Source: Candidatus Flexifilum affinis (GTDB lineage: Bacteria > Chloroflexota > Anaerolineae > Aggregatilineales > Phototrophicaceae). From it: a stretch of 64,000 nt of DNA. Both the position numbers and the translations under genes were made by a program. The first letter of the stretch is position 1. Each line of letters opens with the position of its first letter. Shown here one piece after another: positions 14,903 through 24,163 of the stretch. The stretch is from assembly GCA_016713325.1 (NCBI GenBank), contig JADJPJ010000002.1:620001-684000 (forward strand). Direction: 5' to 3'. The notes beneath the pieces are model-generated. The model did not search any database, was not told the origin of the DNA, and saw nothing but the letters and a program-made list of their open reading frames with translations.

Positions 14903-16903
14903 CTACCGGCCCTGTTCAAGATGCTCAACAGCTGCTTCAAGGATTGCGTCCTCCGCGCCGAAGACGGTCTCTTCGTTCACGGGCACGCGGACTGTGGGCT
15001 GAACGCCGCGACCTTCAATATGAATGTTTCCGTCGGCATCGACCGCGCGGCCGGCGGTGAACTGGAAGAAGATGCCAGGCGGCAAGATGAAGTAGTCGAT
15101 GCCGCCGCCCAATCCCGCGGTCGGGTACTGCCCGACGATGGCGGCGCGATCCTCGATCGTCAGGTCGTAGGAGAAGAATTCGCACGCGCTGTTGCAGTTC
15201 GGGCCGATCAGAACGGCCACCGGACCCAGATAGCGCTTGTCCGGTGTGGGCAGATAGAAGCGCTCGATGCCGCGTGGATCCGCGTAGAACTCACCGCTAA
15301 ACTCGTCGAAGGCCGTGGATTGACCCAGGACCAGCGGTTCATCGAACAGGTAGGCGGCCATCTGATCGGCTAGAAAGCCGAGGCCACCCAGGTTCTCGCG
15401 CATGTCGATGATCAGGCCGGGCGCCGCCTGGGCATTGAGAGTCTGCATCAGGCGCTCCCAAAGCTGGACGGACAGCAGCTTGTTGTCCTGGAAGCTGTAG
15501 ATCTTGGCGACGACGTAGCCGTCGGGGCGCACGTAGTAGTCGAGCGGGAGTTCGTAGCCGTTGAACTCCTCGCGTACGCCGAGCGCCGAAGCTTCAAAGC
15601 TTCCCATTTCGTTGACGCTGCGCAGCTCGACCGTCGTCGGCTCCAGATCATCGGGATTCTGATAGGTCACTTCCACGTCGGTGCCGACCATGGAGCGCAG
15701 GACATAGCGGAACTGCTCCAGACGGCGCACATGGTCGCTGCTGAATGGGGAATTCCAGGGCACAACCTGCGCGGCGGCTTCGCCAGTGGGCACGCCATTC
15801 AGCGCGATGACTTCGGCGCGCAGTTCAATGCCTGCTTTCTCGGCCGGGCCGTCTGGTGTGAGGTAGGTTACCAGCGCGCGACCGTCGTCGAGTTCGCGGA
15901 CCGCCATACCCAGTCCGCCGCCGACTTCCTGATTGCGCCAATCTTCCAGGATACTTTCCGCACCCCAACCGACGTGGCCGTCAGGAATCGACCAGTTGAA
16001 GTCGCGCAGGGCGAACAGATAGTCGACGATATCCTGGTTGCGCTCGGCCTTCTGAATGCGCGGGCGGAATTCCGCGACCAGGGCATCCCAGTCGACCTCT
16101 TTGTATTCGGTGAAGGCGTACTCGTTGCTCAGCTTTTCGATCATGGCGTCGAACGCTTCGACCAGACCCAGGTTGCTGTAGTCGACCAATGCCGCGCCTT
16201 CCGGCTCGATCAGGTCGATGACCACATTTGCCGAGCGGTCAAAGGTGAACGGCGAGGTGTCGAGATCGACTACGGTCCATCCCTCTGGCATGCGCACCAG
16301 GGGATCATCTTCAGTGAAGAGCTTCTCGTCGGCGCCAAAATCGGACGGGAAGCCCTGCTGGTCATCCGGTGCGTACACGACGAGTTTGCCACCCACCACT
16401 TCCCATTCCTGCGCCGGGTCTTCGCTGATGCGCGTGGAGGCATAAGCCCCAGACCAGCCGCCGCCGAACAAATCGCGTTCCTCAAGGTAGGGATCGTTGA
16501 AGATATTTTCCCAGTAGGCGACGGCGAACACCTGCACCCCTGGCTCTTCCTGTTCGTCATTGTCGACATCGCGCTGTCCACCGCGCGGCACCTGGGGTAG
16601 GGTCAGGCTGTAGGTGACGGGAGACCGGAAAAAGTCGGAGGTGAACTGGCCCAGCGTCTGGGATTCTACGGGCATAAGATAGTAGCGGTTGCGGTCGACA
16701 AACCCGGCCTGATCTTCGAGGATCACGACCGGCTGCGCTACGCCGTCGGTGAACAGTGGATCGGTATACGTCAGCGTCCCGGAGATGAGCACGGTCCCGC
16801 CTTCATCCTGAATGACAGGGGCAGGAGGCAGTTCGTCCTGTGCCGCGATACTGCCGGCTGTGACCAACAGAAGCACCAGGGCTAACGTTAAGGCTCGTCG
16901 CAT
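14903..16903 (-). CDS. secreted S41 family peptidase with PDZ domain
   Basis: This 666-residue protein starts with a clear signal peptide (MRRALTLALVLLLVTAGSIAAQ, cleavage near residue 21). A beta-rich N-terminal region of about 260 residues follows, then a PDZ-like segment around residues 325-390 ('VTYLTPDGPAEKAGIELRAEVIALNG') and the S41 protease core ending near 'GPNCNSACEFFSYDLT', where the Ser of 'SACE' (about residue 570) is the expected nucleophile. Tail-specific proteases of this family act outside the membrane on unfolded or C-terminally tagged proteins. The usual Lys of the Ser-Lys dyad is not obvious 25 residues on ('QYPTAGLGGG'), so a tricorn-like triad is possible. It is monocistronic and divergent from plsY. 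Confidence 0.85.
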   Translation of the reverse strand: MRRALTLALVLLLVTAGSIAAQDELPPAPVIQDEGGTVLISGTLTYTDPLFTDGVAQPVVILEDQAGFVDRNRYYLMPVESQTLGQFTSDFFRSPVTYSLTLPQVPRGGQRDVDNDEQEEPGVQVFAVAYWENIFNDPYLEERDLFGGGWSGAYASTRISEDPAQEWEVVGGKLVVYAPDDQQGFPSDFGADEKLFTEDDPLVRMPEGWTVVDLDTSPFTFDRSANVVIDLIEPEGAALVDYSNLGLVEAFDAMIEKLSNEYAFTEYKEVDWDALVAEFRPRIQKAERNQDIVDYLFALRDFNWSIPDGHVGWGAESILEDWRNQEVGGGLGMAVRELDDGRALVTYLTPDGPAEKAGIELRAEVIALNGVPTGEAAAQVVPWNSPFSSDHVRRLEQFRYVLRSMVGTDVEVTYQNPDDLEPTTVELRSVNEMGSFEASALGVREEFNGYELPLDYYVRPDGYVVAKIYSFQDNKLLSVQLWERLMQTLNAQAAPGLIIDMRENLGGLGFLADQMAAYLFDEPLVLGQSTAFDEFSGEFYADPRGIERFYLPTPDKRYLGPVAVLIGPNCNSACEFFSYDLTIEDRAAIVGQYPTAGLGGGIDYFILPPGIFFQFTAGRAVDADGNIHIEGRGVQPTVRVPVNEETVFGAEDAILEAAVEHLEQGR

Positions 16904-16940
16904 CGTATCCCCTTTTTTTCACAGCAAGTTCGTACTCGAA

Positions 16941-16949
16941 AGTATATCA
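16941..16949 (-). promoter_or_regulatory. extended -10 promoter of the S41 peptidase gene
   Basis: On the minus strand TGATATACT (TGn plus TATACT) lies 38 bases before the ATG at 16903, in an AT-rich stretch of an otherwise GC-rich region. No good -35 is seen, which is usual for extended -10 promoters. Confidence 0.45.
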
Positions 16950-17023
16950 TTTCTGCGATATACAAGACGGTATCTTCAGAACGCTCTAACATCGCTTGTG
17001 TCTGTAGTGTATGGATTCAGACC

Positions 17024-17662
17024 ATGGACCAGCTTTTTCCTGCTGTACTGACTTTTCTGTGTGCCTATCTGCTCGGATCGATCCCAACTGCATATCTCAT
17101 CGGCCGGTTACGCGGAGTCGATATTTTCAAAATTGGCAGCGGCAATATGGGCGCGACCAATGTGATCAGGGCCACCGGACGAGTTACCTGGGGCGGCCTG
17201 GTCTGGTTCTTCGACAGCGCCAAGAGCGTGGTCGCCGTGCTGATCGGCCTGCGCCTGATGCCGGATGCGCTGGCTCTGGCGACGGTCATCTCATCCGTCG
17301 CTGTGATGGTCGGGCACAACTGGTCGATCTTCGTGGCGTTCATCACCGGCAAGTTTCGCGGCGGAAAAGGTGCTGCCGCGGCCTTCGGTACGCTGCTGGT
17401 GGTGGCCCCTTTCCATGTGATCGCCGCGATGCTGCTGTTTTTCGGCGTGATCCTGGCGACGACGCGACTGGTATCTCTCGGCGTCCTGGCCATGTTCGGG
17501 CTGGCGGTGGTCTGGTTAGGGGTGCTGATCGCTCAGCAGGCACTGCCTTTCGACTACATTTACTATCTGCTGGCGATTTCGCTCCTTCTGCTCCTGAAGT
17601 TTCGTGAGAATATCGAGAGACTCCTGGCGGGCACTGAGCGACGACTTGGAGATCATGCCTGA
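17024..17662 (+). CDS. plsY: acyl-phosphate:glycerol-3-phosphate acyltransferase PlsY
   Basis: This 212-residue integral membrane protein matches PlsY throughout. The three conserved blocks are visible: 'GSIPTAYLIGRLRGVDI', 'GSGNMGATNV' (the G-S-G-N-x-G-x-x-N motif, first cytoplasmic loop) and 'KFRGGKGAAAAFG' (the G-G-K-G motif), with 'GHNWSIF' before the last. PlsY transfers an acyl group from acyl-phosphate to sn-glycerol-3-phosphate, the first step of phospholipid synthesis in most bacteria, so the lipids here are ester type. Five to seven TM helices are expected and seen. PlsX is not nearby. The start at 17024 gives the standard N-terminus. Confidence 0.93.
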   Translation: MDQLFPAVLTFLCAYLLGSIPTAYLIGRLRGVDIFKIGSGNMGATNVIRATGRVTWGGLVWFFDSAKSVVAVLIGLRLMPDALALATVISSVAVMVGHNWSIFVAFITGKFRGGKGAAAAFGTLLVVAPFHVIAAMLLFFGVILATTRLVSLGVLAMFGLAVVWLGVLIAQQALPFDYIYYLLAISLLLLLKFRENIERLLAGTERRLGDHA

Positions 17663-17790
17663 CGACCCTTGTGTAGGAAATGAACTTATCGATAGAATAT
17701 TACAGTATAGTACGCAGCGGTAATCTGCCGCCGCAGTTGTGTGCTAAGCTTTACAGGCCATCTACTCTTGATGTGAGGAGAACGAGCTTT

Positions 17791-19479
17791 ATGTCCAATC
17801 TTCGTAAGTATGTGAGTCTACTTGTCGTTGTGGCGCTGACCCTGGCGCTGGCCATTGTGCCGGTGGCTGCCCAGGATGCGTCGGTGCTCACCGTTGGGTT
17901 CGCGCAGGAACCCGACTCGATGAACGGTTTCTATACCAGCATGGCGTTCGCTCAGTGGGCGAACGATCTGGTTCAGTCGAGCCTGTGGGACATTGACGAT
18001 CAGCTCCAGCCCGTTCCCGTCCTGGTCGACGAAGTTCCGTCCGTGGAAAATGGCGGCATCAGCGAAGACTACATGAGCTATACGATCAAGCTGAAGGAAG
18101 GCCTGCTGTGGAGCGATGGCACGCCTCTGACGGCCGCCGACCTGGTCTTCACCTTCCAGATGCTCGAAGATCCTGCCAACAACCTGCTGCAGGGCAGCGC
18201 GATTGCCGATGCCGTCGAGACGATTGAGCAGATCGACGATCTGACGTTCAAAGTGACCTTCAACTCTCCGAAGCCGTTCCCGGAAGACATCGCCGGTTCG
18301 CCCGGTCTGTCGACCATTCTGCCGGCGCACATCTTCCAGCCGGTTTATGAAGCCGAGGGCAGCATCGAGTTTGCCGACGAGAACCAGGACCCGACCGTCT
18401 TCAGCGGCCCGTACGTTCTGAGCGAGTGGCGCCGTGGCGAGCAGATGACCTTCGACGCCAATCCCAACTACGCGGGTGGTGTGCCAGGCGTCGGCCGCAT
18501 CGTCCTGCGTTTCTTCCCCGACACCGATTCGCAGTATGCCGCTCTCCAGGCTGGCCAGCTCGATTTCGTGCCGAACATCAGCGAAGGCGACAAGCCGCGC
18601 GTTGGTGAATTCGAAGGCGTCACGCAGGTGACCGTCTTCGGCGGCTATATCGAGAGCCTGTGGCTGAATGTGCGCACCGAGGAACACCCGCGTGCCGGTC
18701 ACCCGGCGCTGCAGGATGTTCGCGTCCGCCAGGCGATGCGCTATGCCCTCGACCGTCAGGCGATCTCCGACCAGCTTCTGGCCGGCACCGTCAGCGCGAC
18801 CGACAGCATTTACGCCGGATCGCCGTTTGAAGACGCGAACCTCGGCGTGACCGAGACCGATCTCGACGCAGCCAATGCGCTGCTCGACGAGGCCGGTTGG
18901 GTCGACAGCAATGGCGACGGCACGCGTGACAAGGACGGCGTCGAACTGGTCCTGCGCTACAGCACGACCAACGCCGGTTGGCGCAATAATATCCAGGCCG
19001 TCGTCCAGCAGCAGCTCGCGGCAGTTGGCGTCGGCACGGTTCTCGAGGTTTATCCGGCGTCCGAGTTCTTTGGCGCGTGGGCGAACAACGGCATCAACGC
19101 GGTCGGCGAGTATGACGTCGCGCAGTATGCCAACAACACCGCGCTGACCAACCCGGCCAACGTGACGGTCTACGAAGCGCTGAACTGCGAACAGATTCCG
19201 AGCGAAGCGAACGCCGGCGGCCAGAACTTCACCGGCTTCTGCAGTGAAGAAATGGACGCCGCGGCTCAGTTGACTCTGACTTCGCTGGACGCCGATGAGC
19301 GCCTGCAGGCGGCCTACACGATCCAGGCGATCATGAAGGAGAACGCCCCGCTCATCAACCTGTTCCCGCGTGGCGACAACTATGCATACGTGACGGCCCG
19401 CTTCGCGGAACCGCCACGCATCGGCTCTGGCGTCGGCAACCAGTGGTTCGACATCATCAACTGGAAGCTCGCCAGCTAG
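17791..19479 (+). CDS. ABC transporter substrate-binding protein, family 5 (peptide/nickel type)
   Basis: This 562-residue protein has a signal peptide ending near residue 27 ('LALAIVPVAAQDAS') and the SBP_bac_5 fold: 'LTVGFAQEPDSMNGFYTS' at the N-terminus, 'YTIKLKEGLLWSDGTPLTAADLVFTF' (the family signature) near residue 95, and 'VRVRQAMRYALDRQAI' near residue 310. No lipobox Cys is seen, so it may be anchored by an uncleaved signal or be free. The frame extends upstream, but the ATG at 17791 follows GAGGAG. A hairpin terminator separates it from the two permease genes, which would favour excess binding protein. Substrate is probably oligopeptides, given the peptidase genes downstream. Confidence 0.9.
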   Translation: MSNLRKYVSLLVVVALTLALAIVPVAAQDASVLTVGFAQEPDSMNGFYTSMAFAQWANDLVQSSLWDIDDQLQPVPVLVDEVPSVENGGISEDYMSYTIKLKEGLLWSDGTPLTAADLVFTFQMLEDPANNLLQGSAIADAVETIEQIDDLTFKVTFNSPKPFPEDIAGSPGLSTILPAHIFQPVYEAEGSIEFADENQDPTVFSGPYVLSEWRRGEQMTFDANPNYAGGVPGVGRIVLRFFPDTDSQYAALQAGQLDFVPNISEGDKPRVGEFEGVTQVTVFGGYIESLWLNVRTEEHPRAGHPALQDVRVRQAMRYALDRQAISDQLLAGTVSATDSIYAGSPFEDANLGVTETDLDAANALLDEAGWVDSNGDGTRDKDGVELVLRYSTTNAGWRNNIQAVVQQQLAAVGVGTVLEVYPASEFFGAWANNGINAVGEYDVAQYANNTALTNPANVTVYEALNCEQIPSEANAGGQNFTGFCSEEMDAAAQLTLTSLDADERLQAAYTIQAIMKENAPLINLFPRGDNYAYVTARFAEPPRIGSGVGNQWFDIINWKLAS

Positions 19480-19496
19480 GTTTATCTCCGCAGTTG

Positions 19497-19530
19497 TAGA
19501 GACGGGCAGTACTGCCCGTCTCTATTTATT
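19497..19530 (+). terminator. hairpin between binding-protein and permease genes
   Basis: A perfect 28-base inverted repeat (19497-19524, tagagacgggcagt / actgcccgtctcta) is followed by TTTATTT. It lies 17 bases after the binding-protein stop and 30 bases before the permease start. It is probably a partial terminator or an mRNA-stabilising stem that sets a higher level of binding protein than permease. Confidence 0.8.
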
Positions 19531-19553
19531 TCAGAAAGTGGCGGATACCAGGC

Positions 19554-20579
19554 ATGTTCCAATACGTTCTGCGGCGTCTCATTCAGTCAGTACCTCTGCT
19601 GTTCCTCATCAGCTTCGTCCTGTTCGCCTTCACCAATTCCCTGGGCGACCCTCTCGCTGTGTTTGCCGAGTCTCGCCAGCGCCCATCGGCGGCGCAGCGC
19701 GAGGCGCTGATCCGGCGTCTGGGGCTGGATCGGCCGATCCTGGAGCAGTACGCCATCTGGCTGGTCGGCAACGACTGGATGCTGGTCGATGTGTATGGCG
19801 ACGGCACCGAAATGGCCCCTGGAACCCGCACGGGCGTGCTGCGAGGCGATCTCGGAATTTCGTATGTCACCCGCAAACCCGCCTGGACGCGCATTGAAGA
19901 ACGATTGCCGATGACGCTCACGCTGATGGTCCCGGCCTATCTGATCACGCTGCTGATGGCGGTCGGCATTGGCGTTTTTTCGGCGGTACGGCAGTATTCT
20001 CTGGTGGACAACATCATCACCGGGCTGGCGTTCTTTTTCTACTCCATGCCCATCTTTTTTATAGCGCTTTTAACAATTTATATATTTGCCGTCCAGTTCT
20101 CGCAATGGGGGCTGGGAGGGCTGCCGATCGGTGGCACCGGTGACGGCAGCTTTGGCGATCTACTGCGTCACATGATCATGCCGGTGTTCTGTCTGGTGGC
20201 TATTCAACTGGCCGGCTATGTGCGCTTCATCCGTTCCTCGATGGTCGAGGTGCTGGCGCAGGATTATGTCCGTACGGCCAATGCCAAAGGTCTGTCCGAG
20301 CGAAACGTTGTGGTGCGTCACGCGCTGAAGAACGCCGCTCTGCCCCTGGTGACGCTCATCGGCCTGGATCTGCCATTCCTGCTGGCTGGCGCGGTAGTGA
20401 CCGAGCGAATCTTCGCGTGGCCAGGCATGGGCCGTTTATTCATTGAAAGCTTCGAGCGCGCCGATGTGCCCGTCATGATGGCCATTCTGATGCTGCTCTG
20501 CGTACTCGTCGTCGTATTCCAGATCCTGACCGACATTGTCTACACCTGGTTCGATCCGCGCATTCGCTACTATTCGTGA
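19554..20579 (+). CDS. ABC transporter permease, DppB/OppB type
   Basis: This 341-residue protein has six TM segments, with the characteristic N-terminus 'MFQYVLRRLIQSVPLLFLISFVLFAF'. A large periplasmic loop containing 'LGLDRPILEQYAIWL' and 'GDLGISYVTRKPAW' is diagnostic of the DppB branch. The coupling-helix (EAA-like) region reads 'DYVRTANAKGLSERNVVVRHALKNAALPLVT', followed by 'GAVVTERIFAWPGMGRL'. With the DppC-like partner it would form the membrane channel of a peptide importer. The next gene starts 10 bases after its stop. Confidence 0.92.
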   Translation: MFQYVLRRLIQSVPLLFLISFVLFAFTNSLGDPLAVFAESRQRPSAAQREALIRRLGLDRPILEQYAIWLVGNDWMLVDVYGDGTEMAPGTRTGVLRGDLGISYVTRKPAWTRIEERLPMTLTLMVPAYLITLLMAVGIGVFSAVRQYSLVDNIITGLAFFFYSMPIFFIALLTIYIFAVQFSQWGLGGLPIGGTGDGSFGDLLRHMIMPVFCLVAIQLAGYVRFIRSSMVEVLAQDYVRTANAKGLSERNVVVRHALKNAALPLVTLIGLDLPFLLAGAVVTERIFAWPGMGRLFIESFERADVPVMMAILMLLCVLVVVFQILTDIVYTWFDPRIRYYS

Positions 20580-20589
20580 GGCCTGCATA

Positions 20590-21531
20590 ATGACGACGGT
20601 AAATCCTGCTCAACCCATTGTTCGCTTGCAGGCGGAGAAGGGCCGATCGAATCTTCAACGCAGTCTGTCACGACTGAGTCGCCACCGCATGGCCCTTGTC
20701 GGCGCCGTGCTGCTCCTGGTCGTCTTCCTGTTCGTGCTGATCGGCACGATCGTGATCCCGGAAGCGGACTCCATCTACAACGATCCGTCGCGCGCTCTGC
20801 AATCCCCGTCCGTTGCGCATCCTTTCGGCACTGACGTGATCGGACGCGACCTTCTGGCCCGCACCGTCTATGGCGGGCAGATCTCTCTGTTCGTCGGGAT
20901 CACGGCCATGATCGTGCAGATGCTGGTTGGCACCATGGTCGGCCTTTTCGCCGGCTACTTGAGCGGAGTCATCGACTCCGTGCTGATGCGCATTGCCGAG
21001 GCCATGCTCAGTATTCCGCAGTTGTTCCTGGCGCTGATCGCGCTGCGCCTCTTTTCAGATCCGACCCAGTTTCCCGATTTCAATTTCCTGGGACGCCAGT
21101 ACAGCAGCACGATGATCGTGATTGTCTTCGTCATTGGCCTGACAAGCTGGATGCGCGTGGCGCGCATCGTGCGCTCGGTGGTGCTGGCCGTCAAAGAGCA
21201 GGAATACGTGACCGCCGCGCGCTCGGTTGGCGCGCATGACACCCGCATCATCTTCCGCCACGTACTGCCGAACTGCATCGCCCCGATCATCGTCTCGGCC
21301 ACCCTCGGCGTTGCGTCAGCCATCCTGCTGGAAGCCTATCTGGGCTTCCTGGGCCTCGGTGTCCGCGCGCCAACCCCTACCTGGGGCAACATCATGGGGC
21401 AGGCCAATAGCTATATCAACCAGTGGTACTACTGGTTTTTCCCGGCGCTGTTTATCATGTTGACGACGCTGGGAATCAACTTCCTGGGCGATGGCCTGCG
21501 CGACGCTTTCGATCCGCGGTCACTGCGCTAG
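20590..21531 (+). CDS. ABC transporter permease, DppC/OppC type
   Basis: This 313-residue protein starts at ATG 20590 (the frame is open 18 codons further, but inside the previous gene). It has a cytoplasmic N-terminal arm, 'MALVGAVLLLVVFLFVLIGTI' as first TM, the family block 'PFGTDVIGRDLLARTVYGGQISL', and the coupling segment 'EYVTAARSVGAHDTRIIFRHVLPNC', then 'LLEAYLGFLGLGVRAPTPTWGNIM'. These are standard OppC features. The ATP-binding subunits (DppD/DppF) are not in the window: the following genes are a peptidase and a PLP enzyme, so the ATPases must be encoded elsewhere or be shared. Confidence 0.92.
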   Translation: MTTVNPAQPIVRLQAEKGRSNLQRSLSRLSRHRMALVGAVLLLVVFLFVLIGTIVIPEADSIYNDPSRALQSPSVAHPFGTDVIGRDLLARTVYGGQISLFVGITAMIVQMLVGTMVGLFAGYLSGVIDSVLMRIAEAMLSIPQLFLALIALRLFSDPTQFPDFNFLGRQYSSTMIVIVFVIGLTSWMRVARIVRSVVLAVKEQEYVTAARSVGAHDTRIIFRHVLPNCIAPIIVSATLGVASAILLEAYLGFLGLGVRAPTPTWGNIMGQANSYINQWYYWFFPALFIMLTTLGINFLGDGLRDAFDPRSLR

Positions 21532-21548
21532 GAACTTCCCCGCTCGAC

Positions 21549-21583
21549 GGGCGACGCAGGCAAACGCAGTTTGCACGTCGCCC
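21549..21583. repeat. short GC-rich palindrome (GGGCGACG...CGTCGCCC)
   Basis: An outer stem GGGCGACG / CGTCGCCC (21549-21556 with 21576-21583) encloses an inner CAAAC / GTTTG pair. It lies between the permease and M24 peptidase genes with no T-run after it. It resembles the palindromes at 27103-27122 and 54061-54080. Confidence 0.5.
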
Positions 21584-21636
21584 ACCACTGACAGTCACTG
21601 GCTCATGCATGGTTCGAAAGAAAAGAGAACCCGACG

Positions 21637-22827
21637 ATGGATTACAGCATTCAACTGGAGAAAATCGAGCAGGCGGTCGGCATTTTGCAGGAGAAGGAGA
21701 TCGACGCCTGGCTGACCTTTGTGCGCGAGACGGAACACAACGCCGACCCCGCTCTGCCGCTGGTCATACCGTTCAACGTGACCTGGCACACGGCGGTGCT
21801 GATCACCCGTTCTGGCTACAAGGTGGCGATCGCCGGACGCTACGAGATCGTCAACTTCCAGCGGATGGGCGTGTTCGACGAGACCATCTCCTACGATCAG
21901 AGCATTCAGCCGGCGCTGGTCGAGGTGCTGGACAGGTTGAGTCCGCGCCAGATCGCCGTCAACTACTCGGAGAGCGACACAGCGGCGGACGGCCTTTCGC
22001 ACGGCATGTACCTGACCCTTCAGCGCTATCTGGCGGGCAAGCCGTATGAACTGATCTCGGCCGAGAAGATCCTCAATCCGCTGCGTGGCCGCAAGACCCC
22101 CGGCGAGGTGGCTCGCATTCGCGCCGCCGTCGCCCTGACCGACGACATCATCGACCGCATCACCCGCACTCTTCGCCCCGGCCTGACCGAGCTCGAGATT
22201 GCCAACTACATCCACGCCGAATACAAGAAAGAGGGCGTCGTCCCATCGTGGGATCACAATTACTGCCCGACGGTGACCTGCGGGCCGGAGTCGCCGGTTG
22301 GCCATGTGTCGCCCTGCGACGCTTATGTAGCCAGGGCCGGCCAGACGGTGCGCATCGACCAGGGCGTGGTGCTCAACGAGTACATCTCCGACATTCAGCG
22401 CGTGTGGTATTTGCAGCCGGCCGGCGAGACGAGCATTCCCGCTCCGGTTCAGCACGCCTTCGACGCGGTACGCGCCGCCATCATGGCCGCCGCCGAGGTG
22501 CTCAAGCCTGGCGTGCAGGGCTGCGTGGTCGATGATGCTGCACGCCAGACCATTGTCGCCGCCGGCTACGAAGAGTACCAGCACGCTGTCGGCCATCATA
22601 TTGGCCGCACTGTGCACGACGGCTCGACGCTGCTTGGGCCACGCTGGGAGCGTTACGGCAACACGCCCTTCGGCATTGTCGAGGCGGGCAACTGCTACAC
22701 GCTGGAACTTGGCGTGCAGGTGCCGGGCTATGGTCTGGTCTCGCTGGAAGAGGACGTACTGGTGACAGACTCGGGCATCGAGTGGCTGGGTCGGCCTCAG
22801 ACCGAACTGATCGTTGTGCCCGCCTAG
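21637..22827 (+). CDS. M24 family metallopeptidase (Xaa-Pro aminopeptidase-like)
   Basis: This 396-residue protein has a creatinase-type N-terminal domain (residues 1 to about 155) and a pita-bread catalytic domain. The metal ligands of M24 are all present: Asp in 'RIDQGVV' and 'ISDIQRVW', His in 'GHHIGRTVHDG', Glu in 'YTLELGV' and Glu in 'SLEEDVLV'. Family members release N-terminal residues next to proline or cleave related amides. It follows the peptide permeases and precedes a PLP enzyme on the same strand, consistent with breakdown of imported peptides. The start at 21637 is the first ATG giving a normal N-terminus. Confidence 0.9.
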   Translation: MDYSIQLEKIEQAVGILQEKEIDAWLTFVRETEHNADPALPLVIPFNVTWHTAVLITRSGYKVAIAGRYEIVNFQRMGVFDETISYDQSIQPALVEVLDRLSPRQIAVNYSESDTAADGLSHGMYLTLQRYLAGKPYELISAEKILNPLRGRKTPGEVARIRAAVALTDDIIDRITRTLRPGLTELEIANYIHAEYKKEGVVPSWDHNYCPTVTCGPESPVGHVSPCDAYVARAGQTVRIDQGVVLNEYISDIQRVWYLQPAGETSIPAPVQHAFDAVRAAIMAAAEVLKPGVQGCVVDDAARQTIVAAGYEEYQHAVGHHIGRTVHDGSTLLGPRWERYGNTPFGIVEAGNCYTLELGVQVPGYGLVSLEEDVLVTDSGIEWLGRPQTELIVVPA

Positions 22828-22847
22828 CTGATACGGACGACTTCTCG

Positions 22848-24059
22848 ATGACTGATTCGCTGCTCGCCTGGCGCGAGGAATTTCCGATCCTCGCGACCTG
22901 CACCTATCTCATTTCAAATTCCCTCGGGGCGATGCCGCGCAAAGTCTACGACACGCTGCGATCGTATGCCGATACCTGGGCATCGCTCGGGGTGCGCGCC
23001 TGGGGCAGCCCTTACGGCGAAAATCCGACCTGGTGGGAGCTGAAGCGGGCGGTGGGCGACCAGATCGCGCCGCTCATGGGGGCGCCGGCGGGCAGCGTGC
23101 TGATGCAGGAAAACGCCAGTATCGCCAACAGCATCCTGATCAGCGCCCTCGATTTCAGCGATACCCGCCGCGACAAGGTGGTCGTCTGCGACCAGGATTT
23201 TCCCTCCGACGTTTATAGTGTCACGCGGATGCTGCCGGCCCACATGCGCGTCGAGACGGTGCGCAGTCGTGACGGCATCACGATCGACACGGACGAGCTG
23301 CTGGCTGCGATCGACGAGCGCACCCGGCTTGTCTCCCTGAGTCACGTCTTGTTCCGCAGCGCCTACATCATGCCTGCGGCCAAGATCGTGGCGAAGGCGC
23401 ATCGCGTCGGCGCGCAGGTCCTGCTGAACGGCTATCACAGCATTGGCACCATCCCGGTCGATGTGACGGCGCTGGGCGTCGATTTCTACGTGGGCGGTAC
23501 GCTCAAGTGGTTGTGCGGCGGACCGGGCGGGGTGTTCATCTATGTGCGCCCCGACCTGCTGCCGTCGCTGAATCCGAAGATGACCGGCTGGTTCGCGCAT
23601 CGCCAGCCGTTCGCTTTCGATGTGGAGCATTTTGACGCGCGCGGCGACATCTACCGGCTGGCCAACGGCACGCCGGCCATCCCTGCGCTCTACGCGGTGC
23701 AGCCCGGCGTGGAGATCATCGCTGAGGTGGGAGTCGAGGCGATTCGTGCCAGGTCGCTGCGCCAGACCCGGATGATCATCGAGCAGGCCGAAGCGTCCGG
23801 ATACGAGATCAACACGCCCCGCGACGATGTGCAGCGGGCGGGCACGGTCACGCTCAACATGCCGAACGCCTATGCCATCAGCCGGGCGCTGGTGGCACGC
23901 AATCTGGTCGTCGACTTCCGGGAAGGGGCCGGCATTCGCATTGCGCCGCACTTCTACAACACCGACGCCGAGGTCCAATCGGTGATGGACGCCCTCCGTG
24001 ACATCATCGCTGACGGAAGCTGGCAGCCTTTCAACCAGGGTCGGGCGTTTGTGACCTAA
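22848..24059 (+). CDS. kynureninase-like class V PLP-dependent enzyme
   Basis: This 403-residue fold-type I PLP enzyme carries the likely Schiff-base lysine at position 220 in 'YVGGTLKWLCGGPGGVFIYV', preceded by 'LNGYHSIGTIPVDVTALGVDF'. Both blocks, and the later 'TGWFAHRQPF', are typical of kynureninase and its relatives rather than cysteine desulfurase. Kynureninase splits L-kynurenine to anthranilate and alanine. No other kynurenine-pathway gene is near, so a related beta-elimination or hydrolytic role on an imported amino acid is equally possible. ATG 22848 is 20 bases after the M24 peptidase stop, in one operon. In the usual position 'DH', the Asp-Gly-Tyr-His order differs (N-G-Y-H). Confidence 0.8.
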   Translation: MTDSLLAWREEFPILATCTYLISNSLGAMPRKVYDTLRSYADTWASLGVRAWGSPYGENPTWWELKRAVGDQIAPLMGAPAGSVLMQENASIANSILISALDFSDTRRDKVVVCDQDFPSDVYSVTRMLPAHMRVETVRSRDGITIDTDELLAAIDERTRLVSLSHVLFRSAYIMPAAKIVAKAHRVGAQVLLNGYHSIGTIPVDVTALGVDFYVGGTLKWLCGGPGGVFIYVRPDLLPSLNPKMTGWFAHRQPFAFDVEHFDARGDIYRLANGTPAIPALYAVQPGVEIIAEVGVEAIRARSLRQTRMIIEQAEASGYEINTPRDDVQRAGTVTLNMPNAYAISRALVARNLVVDFREGAGIRIAPHFYNTDAEVQSVMDALRDIIADGSWQPFNQGRAFVT

Positions 24060-24163
24060 AATAGGAATGAGGGATGAGATATGAGGAATGAGGTTCTTCT
24101 GCACGGCGGCTACATCTGGCGAGTGCATTGGAGCCGGTACGTCTTTTCCTCATCCCTCACCAC

